Assembly (NCBI GenBank): GCA_021782295.1
Contig: JAJXVC010000012.1
Location: forward strand, 1 to 19,834
Direction: 5' to 3'
Length of the DNA stretch: 19,834 bases
From: a bacterium
Lineage (GTDB): Bacteria; Eremiobacterota; Eremiobacteria; Baltobacterales; Baltobacteraceae
A program made the translations under genes and the position numbers. This document shows positions 7,958-15,883 of this stretch, piece by piece. Each line of letters begins with the position of its first letter. Within the stretch, counting starts at the first letter, position 1. The notes under the pieces are model-generated. The model saw only the letters and a list, made by a program, of their open reading frames with translations. It was not told the origin of the DNA and ran no database searches.

Positions 7958-9228
7958 TACACTCCCATTCGTTGCAGAGCGGCTGCAATTTCTTCAATAT
8001 CGTCTATGGCGATCCGGGTTTCGCTGCGCTCGACGAGATCGCGCACCACGAGCTCTCCCTTTTCCAGTTCGTCGCTCCCGAGGATGAGCCCCGCGCGCGC
8101 GCCGTTTCGTTCGGCGAGCTTGAACTGTGCGGGGATTTTACGGTCGGCGAAATCCATGAAGACGGCGATTCCGCGCTCGCGCAGACGCTGTGCGAGCAGC
8201 AGCAGCCGCGCGCGCGCCTGCACCCCAAGCGCGATCGCTTGGACGCCGCGACGCGCCGTATCGGGCATCGAACCGGCCGCGGAGAGGATCATCTCGAATC
8301 GTTCGATGCCCATCGCAAAACCCACCGCCGGCACATCGGGGCCACCGAGCGAGGCAACGAGATTGTCGTAGCGCCCGCCGCCGCAGACGGTGCTTTGCGC
8401 GCCCAACGAATTCGAAACGATCTCAAAGACCGTGCGCGTGTAGTAGTCCAGACCGCGGACGATTTGCGGATTCACATCATACGGAATTTCAAGCGCGTCG
8501 AGTAACGCTTGCACCGTGCCGAAGTGTTCTTTGCAGGGGCCGCACAGGTGATCGAGCATGCGCGGCGCGTTCTTCACCGCCTCGCCGTCGCGCGGATCTT
8601 TACTGTCGAGAACGCGTAGCGGGTTACGTTCCAATCGACGTTGTGAATCTTCGGAGAGCGTCGATGCAAGCGGACGCAAAAACGCCAGAAGCGCCTCACG
8701 ATAGCGTTCGCGGCAGGCAGCATCCCCGATGCTGTTGAGTTGCAATCGCGCATCGGCAATTCCATGCGAACGCACGAGTTGCCAGGCCAACGAAATGACT
8801 TCGACGTCGGCTTCAGGCTCGGCATAACCGTAACATTCCACACCGAATTGATGCGGCTGTCGATAGCGTCCCTTCTGCGGTCGTTCGTAACGAAAAATCG
8901 GGCCGACGTAAAAGAAACGTTGCGGGCCTGCGGTAAAGAGTTTGTGTTCGAGCGCTGCGCGCACCACCGGCGCCGTAAACTCGGGACGTAACGTCATACG
9001 ACGTTCGCCCTTATCGACGAAGGTGTACATCTCTTTTTCGACGATATCGGTGCCTTCGCCGACACCGCGTTCGAAGAGTTCGGTGGCTTCAAAGATCGGC
9101 GTGCGAATTTCGCTGTAGCCGAAGCTCGTTGCGACATCACGCATCCGCGCTTCGAGATTCGCACGGAGCGTTGAGGCCGGCGGCAACAGGTCGTAGGTGC
9201 CGCGGGGAGCGAGGATCGGGCTGGGCAT
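7957..9228 (-). CDS. hisS: Histidyl-tRNA synthetase
   Basis: The 423-residue class II synthetase charges tRNA-His. The N-terminal PRGTYDLLP opening, TLRPEFTAPV (class II motif 1 neighbourhood), RYERPQKGRYRQPHQFGVE (motif 2; the family usually has F rather than P after RQ), the histidine-specific VRGLDYYTRTVFE, GGGRYDN and GFAMGIERF (motif 3) are all readable, followed by a C-terminal anticodon-binding domain (about 330-423). Length is normal for the family. The ATG at 9228 has no strong Shine-Dalgarno sequence directly upstream. The gene lies 58 bases after the glyoxalase-like gene and is joined to accB by TAATG. Confidence 0.97.
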   Translation of the reverse strand: MPSPILAPRGTYDLLPPASTLRANLEARMRDVATSFGYSEIRTPIFEATELFERGVGEGTDIVEKEMYTFVDKGERRMTLRPEFTAPVVRAALEHKLFTAGPQRFFYVGPIFRYERPQKGRYRQPHQFGVECYGYAEPEADVEVISLAWQLVRSHGIADARLQLNSIGDAACRERYREALLAFLRPLASTLSEDSQRRLERNPLRVLDSKDPRDGEAVKNAPRMLDHLCGPCKEHFGTVQALLDALEIPYDVNPQIVRGLDYYTRTVFEIVSNSLGAQSTVCGGGRYDNLVASLGGPDVPAVGFAMGIERFEMILSAAGSMPDTARRGVQAIALGVQARARLLLLAQRLRERGIAVFMDFADRKIPAQFKLAERNGARAGLILGSDELEKGELVVRDLVERSETRIAIDDIEEIAAALQRMGV

Positions 9229-9286
9229 CGGGAGGGCGGTTTCGCAACGCTCCGCTCCGATTCATGCCTGAGCGCTCGTCGGCGCG

Positions 9287-9688
9287 CTACCCGAGCGTTT
9301 TGGCGCGCCTGGGCTCAAGGAGCTCGATGGGAATCCCGTTCGGGTCTGCGATAAAAGCAATCGCTCGCGTTCCACCGGGCGACTTGTAGACATCTTTGAG
9401 TACCGTGACGCCGCGCTCGCGGAGGCTCGCAACGTACGGGGCGAGTTCGCCTTCAACTTCCAGCGCGAGGTGTTCGTACCGATTGCCGAGTTCATACGGC
9501 GGATGCTCTTCGAGATCGAAGACCAGCTCGATATAGGCGTTCCAATCATTCCCGACAAACGCCATATCGGCGTTCCCCGGATAATGGAACGGCCCGTCGA
9601 GCAGCTTCAACCCGAGTTTCTCGGTGTAGAAAGCGATCGATTCGTTCATATCGTTGACGAAAATCGAGGTGTGTAGGAAGCGTGGCAT
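9287..9688 (-). CDS. Glyoxalase I-like VOC-family protein
   Basis: The 133-residue product is a single vicinal-oxygen-chelate unit with two beta-alpha-beta-beta-beta modules. The four metal ligands of glyoxalase I are all in place: H6, E54, H73 and E122 (in IPIELLEP), and the spacing matches bacterial GloA closely. GloA isomerises the hemithioacetal of methylglyoxal and a thiol to a lactoyl thioester; without knowing the thiol used by this organism, gloA is only a likely name. ATG at 9688 has an excellent ribosome site, GGAGGGG, seven bases upstream; longer in-frame starts lack one. The gene sits downstream of a repeat-filled gap and directly before hisS, with which it may be co-transcribed. 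Confidence 0.88.
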   Translation of the reverse strand: MPRFLHTSIFVNDMNESIAFYTEKLGLKLLDGPFHYPGNADMAFVGNDWNAYIELVFDLEEHPPYELGNRYEHLALEVEGELAPYVASLRERGVTVLKDVYKSPGGTRAIAFIADPNGIPIELLEPRRAKTLG

Positions 9689-9837
9689 CGATATCCCCTC
9701 CGCGTCGCTCGCTCGGCATGTTTTTTGGGAAAGGCCCCGTACGTTCTCACTGTGGAGAGTTCCTCGGCTCAACGCGACCTCTACATCGGTCTAACCGACC
9801 GAAATTGGTTTGAGTTTCTCTCCCGCCGCCCGAGCCC

Positions 9838-9935
9838 TGTCACGCCGAGTAGGCGCGGTACGCGCCGTATCGAGGCGCAGCAAGCGTAACGTGCGCCCCT
9901 CGATACGGTGGCTACGCCACCTACTCGGGGTGACA
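9838..9935. repeat. Large imperfect inverted repeat with nested hairpins
   Basis: Bases 9838-9879 and 9893-9935 are the two arms of one imperfect palindrome: TGTCAC at the left end pairs with GTGACA at the right, and CCGAGTAGG and CCGTATCGAGG blocks in the left arm recur reversed in the right. Each arm also contains its own 6-bp hairpin with a GTA (or TAC) loop. The stems differ in sequence but keep pairing: left GGCGCG/CGCGCC (9852-9866), right, read on the minus strand, GGTGGC/GCCACC (9907-9921). This lies in the 345-base gap between purH and the glyoxalase-like gene, downstream of purH, and could act as a terminator or mRNA-end stabiliser. In 9689-9837 I see only the ribosome site of the next gene and a short TCGGT/ACCGA hairpin near 9786, and no convincing promoter. 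Confidence 0.85.
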
Positions 9936-10014
9936 CAAAAATTGGTGGCTACGCCACCTACTCGGGTGACACAAAAATTGGTGGCTACGCCACCTACTCG
10001 GGGTGACACAAAAA
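9907..10014. repeat. Three tandem copies of a ~36-bp palindrome-containing repeat
   Basis: Three head-to-tail copies lie at 9907-9943, 9944-9979 and 9980-10014. Each begins with the 15-base hairpin GGTGGCTACGCCACC, continues TACTCGGGGTGACAC and ends with five A and, in the first two, TT. Copy 2 lacks one G. The first copy doubles as the right arm of the inverted repeat at 9838-9935, so the array looks like local amplification of half of a longer palindromic element. The copies are almost identical, implying recent duplication. Open frames crossing this region are repeat artefacts. No adjacent transposase is visible. Confidence 0.92.
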
Positions 10015-10033
10015 CACGCGTTGAGCGTTCCCT

Positions 10034-11608
10034 CTAGTGCAAGAAGTATCGATAGCTGGAAAACACCAACGCGATACCGGCGCGATCCGCCGCAGCGATG
10101 ACCTCGGCGTCGCGAACGCTGCCGCCCGGCGCGATAACCGCCGTGACGCCGGCGGCGATCGCCGCTTCGAGCCCATCGGCGAACGGGAAAAAACCATCGC
10201 TCGCGCACGAGCCGCCCACCGCAAGCTCCCCCGCGCGATGCGCTGCAATTTGCACCGCACTGACCCGGTTGGTCTGTCCCGCGCAGATGCCGCGCGTCGT
10301 GCCGCCTTTAACGATGACGATGCCGTTGCTCTTCACGTGGCGCACGATATCCCAGGCGAAAGCGAGGTCGTGCCACTCTCGGTCGTCGGGCGCGCGCTTA
10401 CTCACGACCTTCCAGCGCTCCGGTTCGGCGGTGGGATCGTTCTCTTCGGCGAGGACGCCGCCGAGCGCCGAGCGCACGCGCAGCTCCGCGGCGAGTTCGT
10501 CGGGAAGCGTCGGCGCAAAACGCATGATGCGGAGGTTTTTCTTCTTCCGTAAAATTTCGAGCGCTTCATCGTCGTATTCGGGAGCGGCGACGATCTCGAG
10601 AAAGACTTCAGCAAGCGCACGCGCCGCCACGGCATCGAGCCGCGCATCGGTCGCGACGATTCCGCCGAATGCCGAGACCGGGTCGGCGGCGATCGCATCG
10701 CGCACCGCTTTCCCAACGGTCGAGCGCTGCGCGACACCGCACGGAACGGTATGCTTCACGACGGCGGCGCGCACGAATCGTTCGCGTTCGCTCCCATATT
10801 CGGCACCGAGCGCCGCTCGCGAGAGCAGCCGTAAGGTCGCATCCAAATCGAGCAAATTATTATACGAGAGCGCTTTCCCGTGCAATTGCTCGGGCAAGCG
10901 ATCTTCGCGCTCGAGATAAAACGCCGCGCGTTCTTGCGGATTGGTTCCGTAGCGCAAACGTTGCGTGAGCGGCAGCGCAAGCGTGAGCGCGCCGGGAAGA
11001 TCGGAGGGCAGCAATTCACCCTTCGTCGCGAGATAGTGCGAGATCGCGATATCGTATGAAGCCGTGCGTTCGAACGCCGCGACGGCAAGCCGTCGCCGTA
11101 GCCCGTTTGGAACCTCTCCGCCTTCGAGCGCTGCGAGATAGTTCGGGTACTGCGACGGGTCGGTGAGTACCGCGACATGCGCCGCATTCTTTGCTGCGGC
11201 ACGCAAGAGCGCAACGCCGCCGATATCGATTTGTTCGATCGCTTCTTCCAGCGTCGTGCCTTCGCGCGCAACGGTCGCCTCGAATGGATAGAGATTCACC
11301 ACCACGGCAACGATGCTCGGCATCGCATATTGTTCGATCTGCGCAAGATGGTCTTCGGCCGTACGATCGTAGAGAATCGCGCCGAAGACCTTCGGATGCA
11401 ATGTTTTCACGCGTCCGCCGAAAAGCGCGGGAAAGCCGGTTAGCGCTTCGACATCCTGTGCCGGAATGCCGTGGTCGACGAGATAGCTCCGCGTTCCCCC
11501 GGTTGCATAGATCGTTACGCCGCGCGCGTGCAGCGCAAGCGCGACCTGCTCGACACCGCGTTTATCGGAGACGGAGAAAAGTGCGGCTTCGCGCGAACGT
11601 TCAGGCAA
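10034..11608 (-). CDS. purH: Bifunctional AICAR formyltransferase / IMP cyclohydrolase
   Basis: The 524-residue product catalyses the last two steps of de novo purine synthesis. The N-terminal MGS-like cyclohydrolase domain (about 1-195) shows LFSVSDKRG, YATGGT and GRVKTLHP; the C-terminal transformylase domain holds the Lys-His pair (285-286) in KHTVPCGVA. The final segments SDGFFPFADG and VIAPGGSVRD...AD are the usual PurH C-terminal blocks. Length is normal. The start is TTG at 11608, with GGAG seven bases upstream, overlapping the smc stop by 8 bases; no ATG lies nearby. Placement straight after smc suggests co-transcription, an unusual partnership. Confidence 0.97.
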   Translation of the reverse strand: MPERSREAALFSVSDKRGVEQVALALHARGVTIYATGGTRSYLVDHGIPAQDVEALTGFPALFGGRVKTLHPKVFGAILYDRTAEDHLAQIEQYAMPSIVAVVVNLYPFEATVAREGTTLEEAIEQIDIGGVALLRAAAKNAAHVAVLTDPSQYPNYLAALEGGEVPNGLRRRLAVAAFERTASYDIAISHYLATKGELLPSDLPGALTLALPLTQRLRYGTNPQERAAFYLEREDRLPEQLHGKALSYNNLLDLDATLRLLSRAALGAEYGSERERFVRAAVVKHTVPCGVAQRSTVGKAVRDAIAADPVSAFGGIVATDARLDAVAARALAEVFLEIVAAPEYDDEALEILRKKKNLRIMRFAPTLPDELAAELRVRSALGGVLAEENDPTAEPERWKVVSKRAPDDREWHDLAFAWDIVRHVKSNGIVIVKGGTTRGICAGQTNRVSAVQIAAHRAGELAVGGSCASDGFFPFADGLEAAIAAGVTAVIAPGGSVRDAEVIAAADRAGIALVFSSYRYFLH

Positions 11609-14600
11609 GTGCGAGCTCCGGATCCGGCGTGAGCTCGGCGGAGATGATCGAGCTCACGCCCGGCTCCGCCATTGAAACGCCGTAGAGACGATCGGCGATC
11701 TCCATGGTTTTGCGATTGTGGGTGACGACGATCATCTGCGAATCGCCCTGAAGATCGCGCACCATCTGCGAAAGACGTTCGACGTTGGCATCGTCGAGAG
11801 CGGCATCGATTTCATCGAGCAGATAGAACGGCGACGGCTTCACTTTGATGAGCGCGAAGATCAGCGCGGCTGCCACCATCGCGCGTTCTCCACCGGAGAG
11901 CGCGGCGAGCGGCATCGCTTTTTTGCCGGGTGGTTGTGCGGAAATTTCGATACCGGTCTCCGAGATATTCTCAGGGTTCGTTTGCCACATCTTTGCTTGT
12001 CCGCCCGGAAAGAGGCGATCGAAACTCTCGGTAAAGGCCTCGGCGACTTTTTCGAACGTTTCATTGAAACGAACTTGTGTCTGTTTTTCGATCTCGCGAA
12101 TCGACTCGAGGAGCGTTTCGCGCGCCTTCATCACGTCCTCAAGCTGCTGTCGGAGCTCTCGATCGCGAGCTGCGAGTTCTTCGCTCTCCGCTTCGGCATT
12201 GAGATTGACGTTCGCGCTTAAGCGCGCCAACTCGTCGCGAAAGCGCGGCAAATCCTCAACGACTTCGTCTCCCTGCTCTGCGTAGCGCGCGGCGACATCG
12301 GCGCATTCCTCATCGCCGGCGGGATTCTGGGCGAACTGCGCCACCAGCATTCCCAACTCTGCATCGATCTCGGCGAGGCGCGTCCGCACGCGCTCGCCTT
12401 CGTGCGATGCTTCGCGCTCCTCGAACTCCGCTTGCTTGAGTTCGCCCTCGAGCTGTGCCTGACGCGCGGCGAGTTGCTCGCGTTCGCGTCGAGCGGTCTC
12501 CAGGCGGGCGTCGATCTCGGTGACGCCGCCGCGCAAGCCTTCGGCATGGGCATGCAGGCGCCGCGTTTCGTCGGCGAGCGTGGCAATCTCGGCGAGCATG
12601 CGCTCCCGTGCATCGCGTGCGCGCTCCTGATTTTGGTCGAGCATTCCCAACCGCGCAGCCGCTGCATCTCGCTCGGCATGCAACGCGGCATTTCGTTCGC
12701 GTAAGGCGGCCGCAATCTGCGTCGCTTCGCGTTGCTGCTCTTCGGAACGCGCGATGCCCGCGCGAGCCTGCGCAAGCTCCGCTTCGAGCCGTTCGCGCTC
12801 TTCGTCACCGCTGGCTTGCGAAGTCGTTTCGTCGCCAAGCGCAACCGCGCGTTGGCGCGCGACCGCGAGGGTACCGCGCCGCTCCTCGATATGCGCGCGC
12901 ACCGTGCCCACCTCGGCATTCGTTCGCTCGAGCGTAGCCCCGAGCGCAGCGAGCTCCCCGCGCAACTCCGTTACGTGAACGTCGCAGGCGTTGGAGGCCT
13001 CGCGCGATTCGTCGAGCCTGCGCGCGGCGCTATTGATCCGCTCCGCGCAAGCACTCGCCTCGGCTTCGAGCCGTCGCAGGGTCGCATGCATTGCATCGAG
13101 CTGCCCGCGAAGGGTTTGCGCCGCAACGCGCCGCGAAAGCAGCGAACGCTCGCGTTGGAAGCGGCCGCCGGTAATCGCCCCACCGCCGGTAATCTGCTCG
13201 CCGCTCAGCGTCACGATCGTCTCGCGCAGCTTGCGTTCGCGTACTAAGTGGATACCGGTCTGAAGCGTGTCGACGACCAGCACGTTGCCGACGAGGAAAC
13301 GAACGACGCCTTCATAGCGCGTGTCGGTCCGCACGAGGCGATGTGCGTAATCGATCACGCCGGGAATCGAACTCAATTCCGAAGTCATCGTGCGGGCATC
13401 GCGGGCCGAGAGCGTATCGAGCGGCAAGAAAGTCGCTCGCCCGGCTTCGCGTGCGTTGAGAAAATCGATGCCGCGCTCGGCATCTTCGGAGCTCGTGGTC
13501 ACGATGTTCGAAAGCCGCGCGCCGAACGCGATATCCATCGCGCGCGCGTATTTTTCGTCGGTGGTGATGAGATTGCTGACGATGCCTTCGATGCCGCCGA
13601 GTTCTCCGCGTTGCTTCGCTTCCATCACCGCGCGCGTTCCGGGCACGTGCCCTTCCAGCGAATTTTCGAGCTCTTCGATGGTATGCAGGCGCGATTCGGC
13701 AGCCTTCACCTCACCGGCATGCTCGCGCAGCGATGCCGTGGCCGCGGCCGCTGCGCTCTGTGCCTGTGCGTGGGCCGCTTGCGCGCTCTCTACTGCGGCA
13801 CGGGCATCGCGTTGTTGCTCTTCGGCGTGGGCGAGCGCGCTTTCGTGTTGCGCGTAGCGATGCGTGCTCTCGTCGACTGAATGTTCGAGCCCGCCGAGAC
13901 GTGTCGCATCCTCGGCGATCTCACCTTCGAGCCGCGCGATCTCGCCGCGCAGGCTCTCGCCCTGCGCTCGACGTTCGGCGCGCGCAGTCGCTTCGCGTGC
14001 GGCGTCGGCCTCGACCTCGCGCAAGCGCGTGAAGATCGCGTCGAGTTGCGCGCGCGCCTGTGCGAGCGATGCTTGTGCGGCAAGCTCGCGTTCGCGAGCG
14101 GCTTCGAGTTCGGTAACGAGCGGTCCGATCTCGGCTTCAAGCCGCGCGATGGTCGCCCCGAGCTCCTCCCGCTCGCGGGCGACGCGCTCGACATCGGCCG
14201 AGGTCTGCGTATCCTGCGCTTCGAGCGCCTCGCGGCGCGCGAGTGCTGCGGCATAGTCTGCTTCGACGCGTGCGAGTTCGCTTCTGCGTTCCTGTGCGTT
14301 CGCTCGCAAATCTTCCAGCGCGAGATCGGCCTGGTAGAGCCTATTGCGCACCTCCGAGAACAGCCCGCCCAGGCTCGCTGCGCTTGCAGCCGCATTGCCG
14401 CGGCGTTCTTCGATGCGCGCGCTGTCCTCGGCAAGATGCGCTCGTTCTGCGCGGCGCGATGCGCTCGCGCGAAGATACGAGAGGATCTCCAGGTCGCGCA
14501 CCCGCGCCTGCACTTTGCGGTAGCGCTTTGCGCGCCGCACTTGCGTTTCGAGCTCCGGAATGCGCTTTTCGATCTCGGCAATTAAATCGTTGATGCGGAT

Positions 14601-15164
14601 CGCGTTGTGTTCGGTTTTTTCGAGTTGCCGCAGCGATTCGTTTTTGCGAGCGAGAAATTTGTTGATCCCCGCCGTCTCTTCGAAGAGTGCGCGGCGTTCG
14701 GCGGGTTTGCTGGTGAGGATCGCGTCGATCTGTCCTTGCGAGACGATCGAATACGAACCCGGGCCGAGCCCCGTGCCCATCAAAAGATCGTGAATATCGC
14801 GCAAGCGTACCTGCGAGCGATTGATAAAATATTCGCTTTCGCCGGCGCGATAGGTGCGGCGCGTGATTTCGACTTCGCGAAAATCCGTCGCCAGGCGGCC
14901 GTCGGTGTTGTCAAACGTCAGAGAGACCTCGGCGAGGCCAAGGGGTTTTCGCTTATCGGTTCCGGCGAAAATAACGCCTTCGAGCTTGTCGGAGCGGAGA
15001 CTGCGCGTGCTGGTCTCGCCTAATACCCAACGAAATGCGTCGACGATATTCGATTTCCCCGAACCATTCGGCCCGACGATACCGGTGATTCCGCCCGCAA
15101 AATCGAGCGTTATTGCATCGGCGAATGTTTTAAATCCAAACGCCTTGATCTTCCTGAGTTTCAC
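11601..15164 (-). CDS. smc: Chromosome segregation protein SMC
   Basis: At 1187 residues this is a full-length bacterial SMC ATPase, which with ScpA/ScpB organises and resolves the chromosome. It has Walker A GPNGSGKS (31-38), a Q-loop region, a long first coiled coil (about 165-490), a hinge with GHVPGTRAV and GIEGIVSNLI (about 505-650), a second coiled coil, and the C-terminal head with signature LSGGERA (1089-1095), Walker B YLLDE (1114-1118) and the switch VVTHN (1146-1150). The coiled coils are very rich in Ala, Arg and Glu. GTG at 15164 overlaps the rnc stop as GTGA. The rnc-smc order is common in bacteria, but ftsY does not follow here; purH does. Confidence 0.97.
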   Translation of the reverse strand: MKLRKIKAFGFKTFADAITLDFAGGITGIVGPNGSGKSNIVDAFRWVLGETSTRSLRSDKLEGVIFAGTDKRKPLGLAEVSLTFDNTDGRLATDFREVEITRRTYRAGESEYFINRSQVRLRDIHDLLMGTGLGPGSYSIVSQGQIDAILTSKPAERRALFEETAGINKFLARKNESLRQLEKTEHNAIRINDLIAEIEKRIPELETQVRRAKRYRKVQARVRDLEILSYLRASASRRAERAHLAEDSARIEERRGNAAASAASLGGLFSEVRNRLYQADLALEDLRANAQERRSELARVEADYAAALARREALEAQDTQTSADVERVAREREELGATIARLEAEIGPLVTELEAARERELAAQASLAQARAQLDAIFTRLREVEADAAREATARAERRAQGESLRGEIARLEGEIAEDATRLGGLEHSVDESTHRYAQHESALAHAEEQQRDARAAVESAQAAHAQAQSAAAAATASLREHAGEVKAAESRLHTIEELENSLEGHVPGTRAVMEAKQRGELGGIEGIVSNLITTDEKYARAMDIAFGARLSNIVTTSSEDAERGIDFLNAREAGRATFLPLDTLSARDARTMTSELSSIPGVIDYAHRLVRTDTRYEGVVRFLVGNVLVVDTLQTGIHLVRERKLRETIVTLSGEQITGGGAITGGRFQRERSLLSRRVAAQTLRGQLDAMHATLRRLEAEASACAERINSAARRLDESREASNACDVHVTELRGELAALGATLERTNAEVGTVRAHIEERRGTLAVARQRAVALGDETTSQASGDEERERLEAELAQARAGIARSEEQQREATQIAAALRERNAALHAERDAAAARLGMLDQNQERARDARERMLAEIATLADETRRLHAHAEGLRGGVTEIDARLETARREREQLAARQAQLEGELKQAEFEEREASHEGERVRTRLAEIDAELGMLVAQFAQNPAGDEECADVAARYAEQGDEVVEDLPRFRDELARLSANVNLNAEAESEELAARDRELRQQLEDVMKARETLLESIREIEKQTQVRFNETFEKVAEAFTESFDRLFPGGQAKMWQTNPENISETGIEISAQPPGKKAMPLAALSGGERAMVAAALIFALIKVKPSPFYLLDEIDAALDDANVERLSQMVRDLQGDSQMIVVTHNRKTMEIADRLYGVSMAEPGVSSIISAELTPDPELALA

Positions 15165-15877
15165 GAAATTCCTTGCGAGCCCGAAGCGCTTTCCAGCGTG
15201 CGAAGCGCGGCTGTCGCAGCCGCTTGCTGGGCCGCTCGTTTCGACGTGCCGCTCCCACTTCCCAGGGGGCGCCCGTCGATCACAACGGTCGAGGTAAATG
15301 CGGGGCGCTGCGGCGTCCCCTCGCCGCGGTCGTCGTACGAGGGCAGCCCGAGGGCGTGCGCCTGCGTGTATTGTTGTAGGCGGGTCTTTGGGTCGACAAG
15401 CGCAAGCGGATCGAGATCGACCCGAGCGACGTGCTGGTCGAGCACGAATTTCCGCGCGGCCTCGATGCCGAATTGAAGGAAGAGCGCGGCGACGAATGCC
15501 TCGAAGGTATTGGCGAGGATCGATGCGTTCTCGCTCCCGCCGGCGTTGCGCATGCCGACGCCCAACTCGATGGCGTCGTCGAAGCCGAGCCGCGCCGCGG
15601 TGACGGCGAGCGCTTCATCTTTCACGATCTGCGCTTTGCGCAGCGTTAATTCGCCTTCGGTTTGCGTTGGAAACATCTCGTAGAGCCAGGTCGCGACGAT
15701 GAACCCAAGCACCGAGTCACCGAGAAACTCGAGCCGCTCGTTGCTCTCTCCACCGCGCTCGCGCGCGAAGGATCCGTGCCGTAAAGCGAGCTCGATCTGC
15801 CCGAGTTCCCCGATACTGCGAATTCCCGCCAAGCGCAACCATGCACGCACGCGGCGGCGCCGCGCCTCACCGGCCAT
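15161..15877 (-). CDS. rnc: Ribonuclease III
   Basis: The 238-residue enzyme cleaves double-stranded RNA, including rRNA precursors. The RIIID domain carries the signature NERLEFLGDSVL (46-57) with E47, E50 and D54, and a second acidic segment with E126. The position equivalent to the metal-binding D114 of the E. coli enzyme is Asn (N123, in ILANTFEAF). A double-stranded RNA-binding domain fills about 162-232, starting DPKTRLQQY and ending with GTSKRAAQQAAATAAL. The ATG at 15877 lies 6 bases after the fabF stop. Gene order fabF-rnc-smc resembles the fatty-acid/rnc/smc neighbourhood of many bacteria. Confidence 0.96.
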   Translation of the reverse strand: MAGEARRRRVRAWLRLAGIRSIGELGQIELALRHGSFARERGGESNERLEFLGDSVLGFIVATWLYEMFPTQTEGELTLRKAQIVKDEALAVTAARLGFDDAIELGVGMRNAGGSENASILANTFEAFVAALFLQFGIEAARKFVLDQHVARVDLDPLALVDPKTRLQQYTQAHALGLPSYDDRGEGTPQRPAFTSTVVIDGRPLGSGSGTSKRAAQQAAATAALRTLESASGSQGIS

Positions 15878-15883
15878 CGCAAA

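Noticed and set aside
9907..10014. CRISPR array
   Set aside because: The copies abut without unique spacers and no cas gene is present.
9791..10208. Minus-strand frames with repeated VGGVATNFCVTP-like peptide
   Set aside because: They are translations of the tandem DNA repeat at 9907-10014, not proteins.
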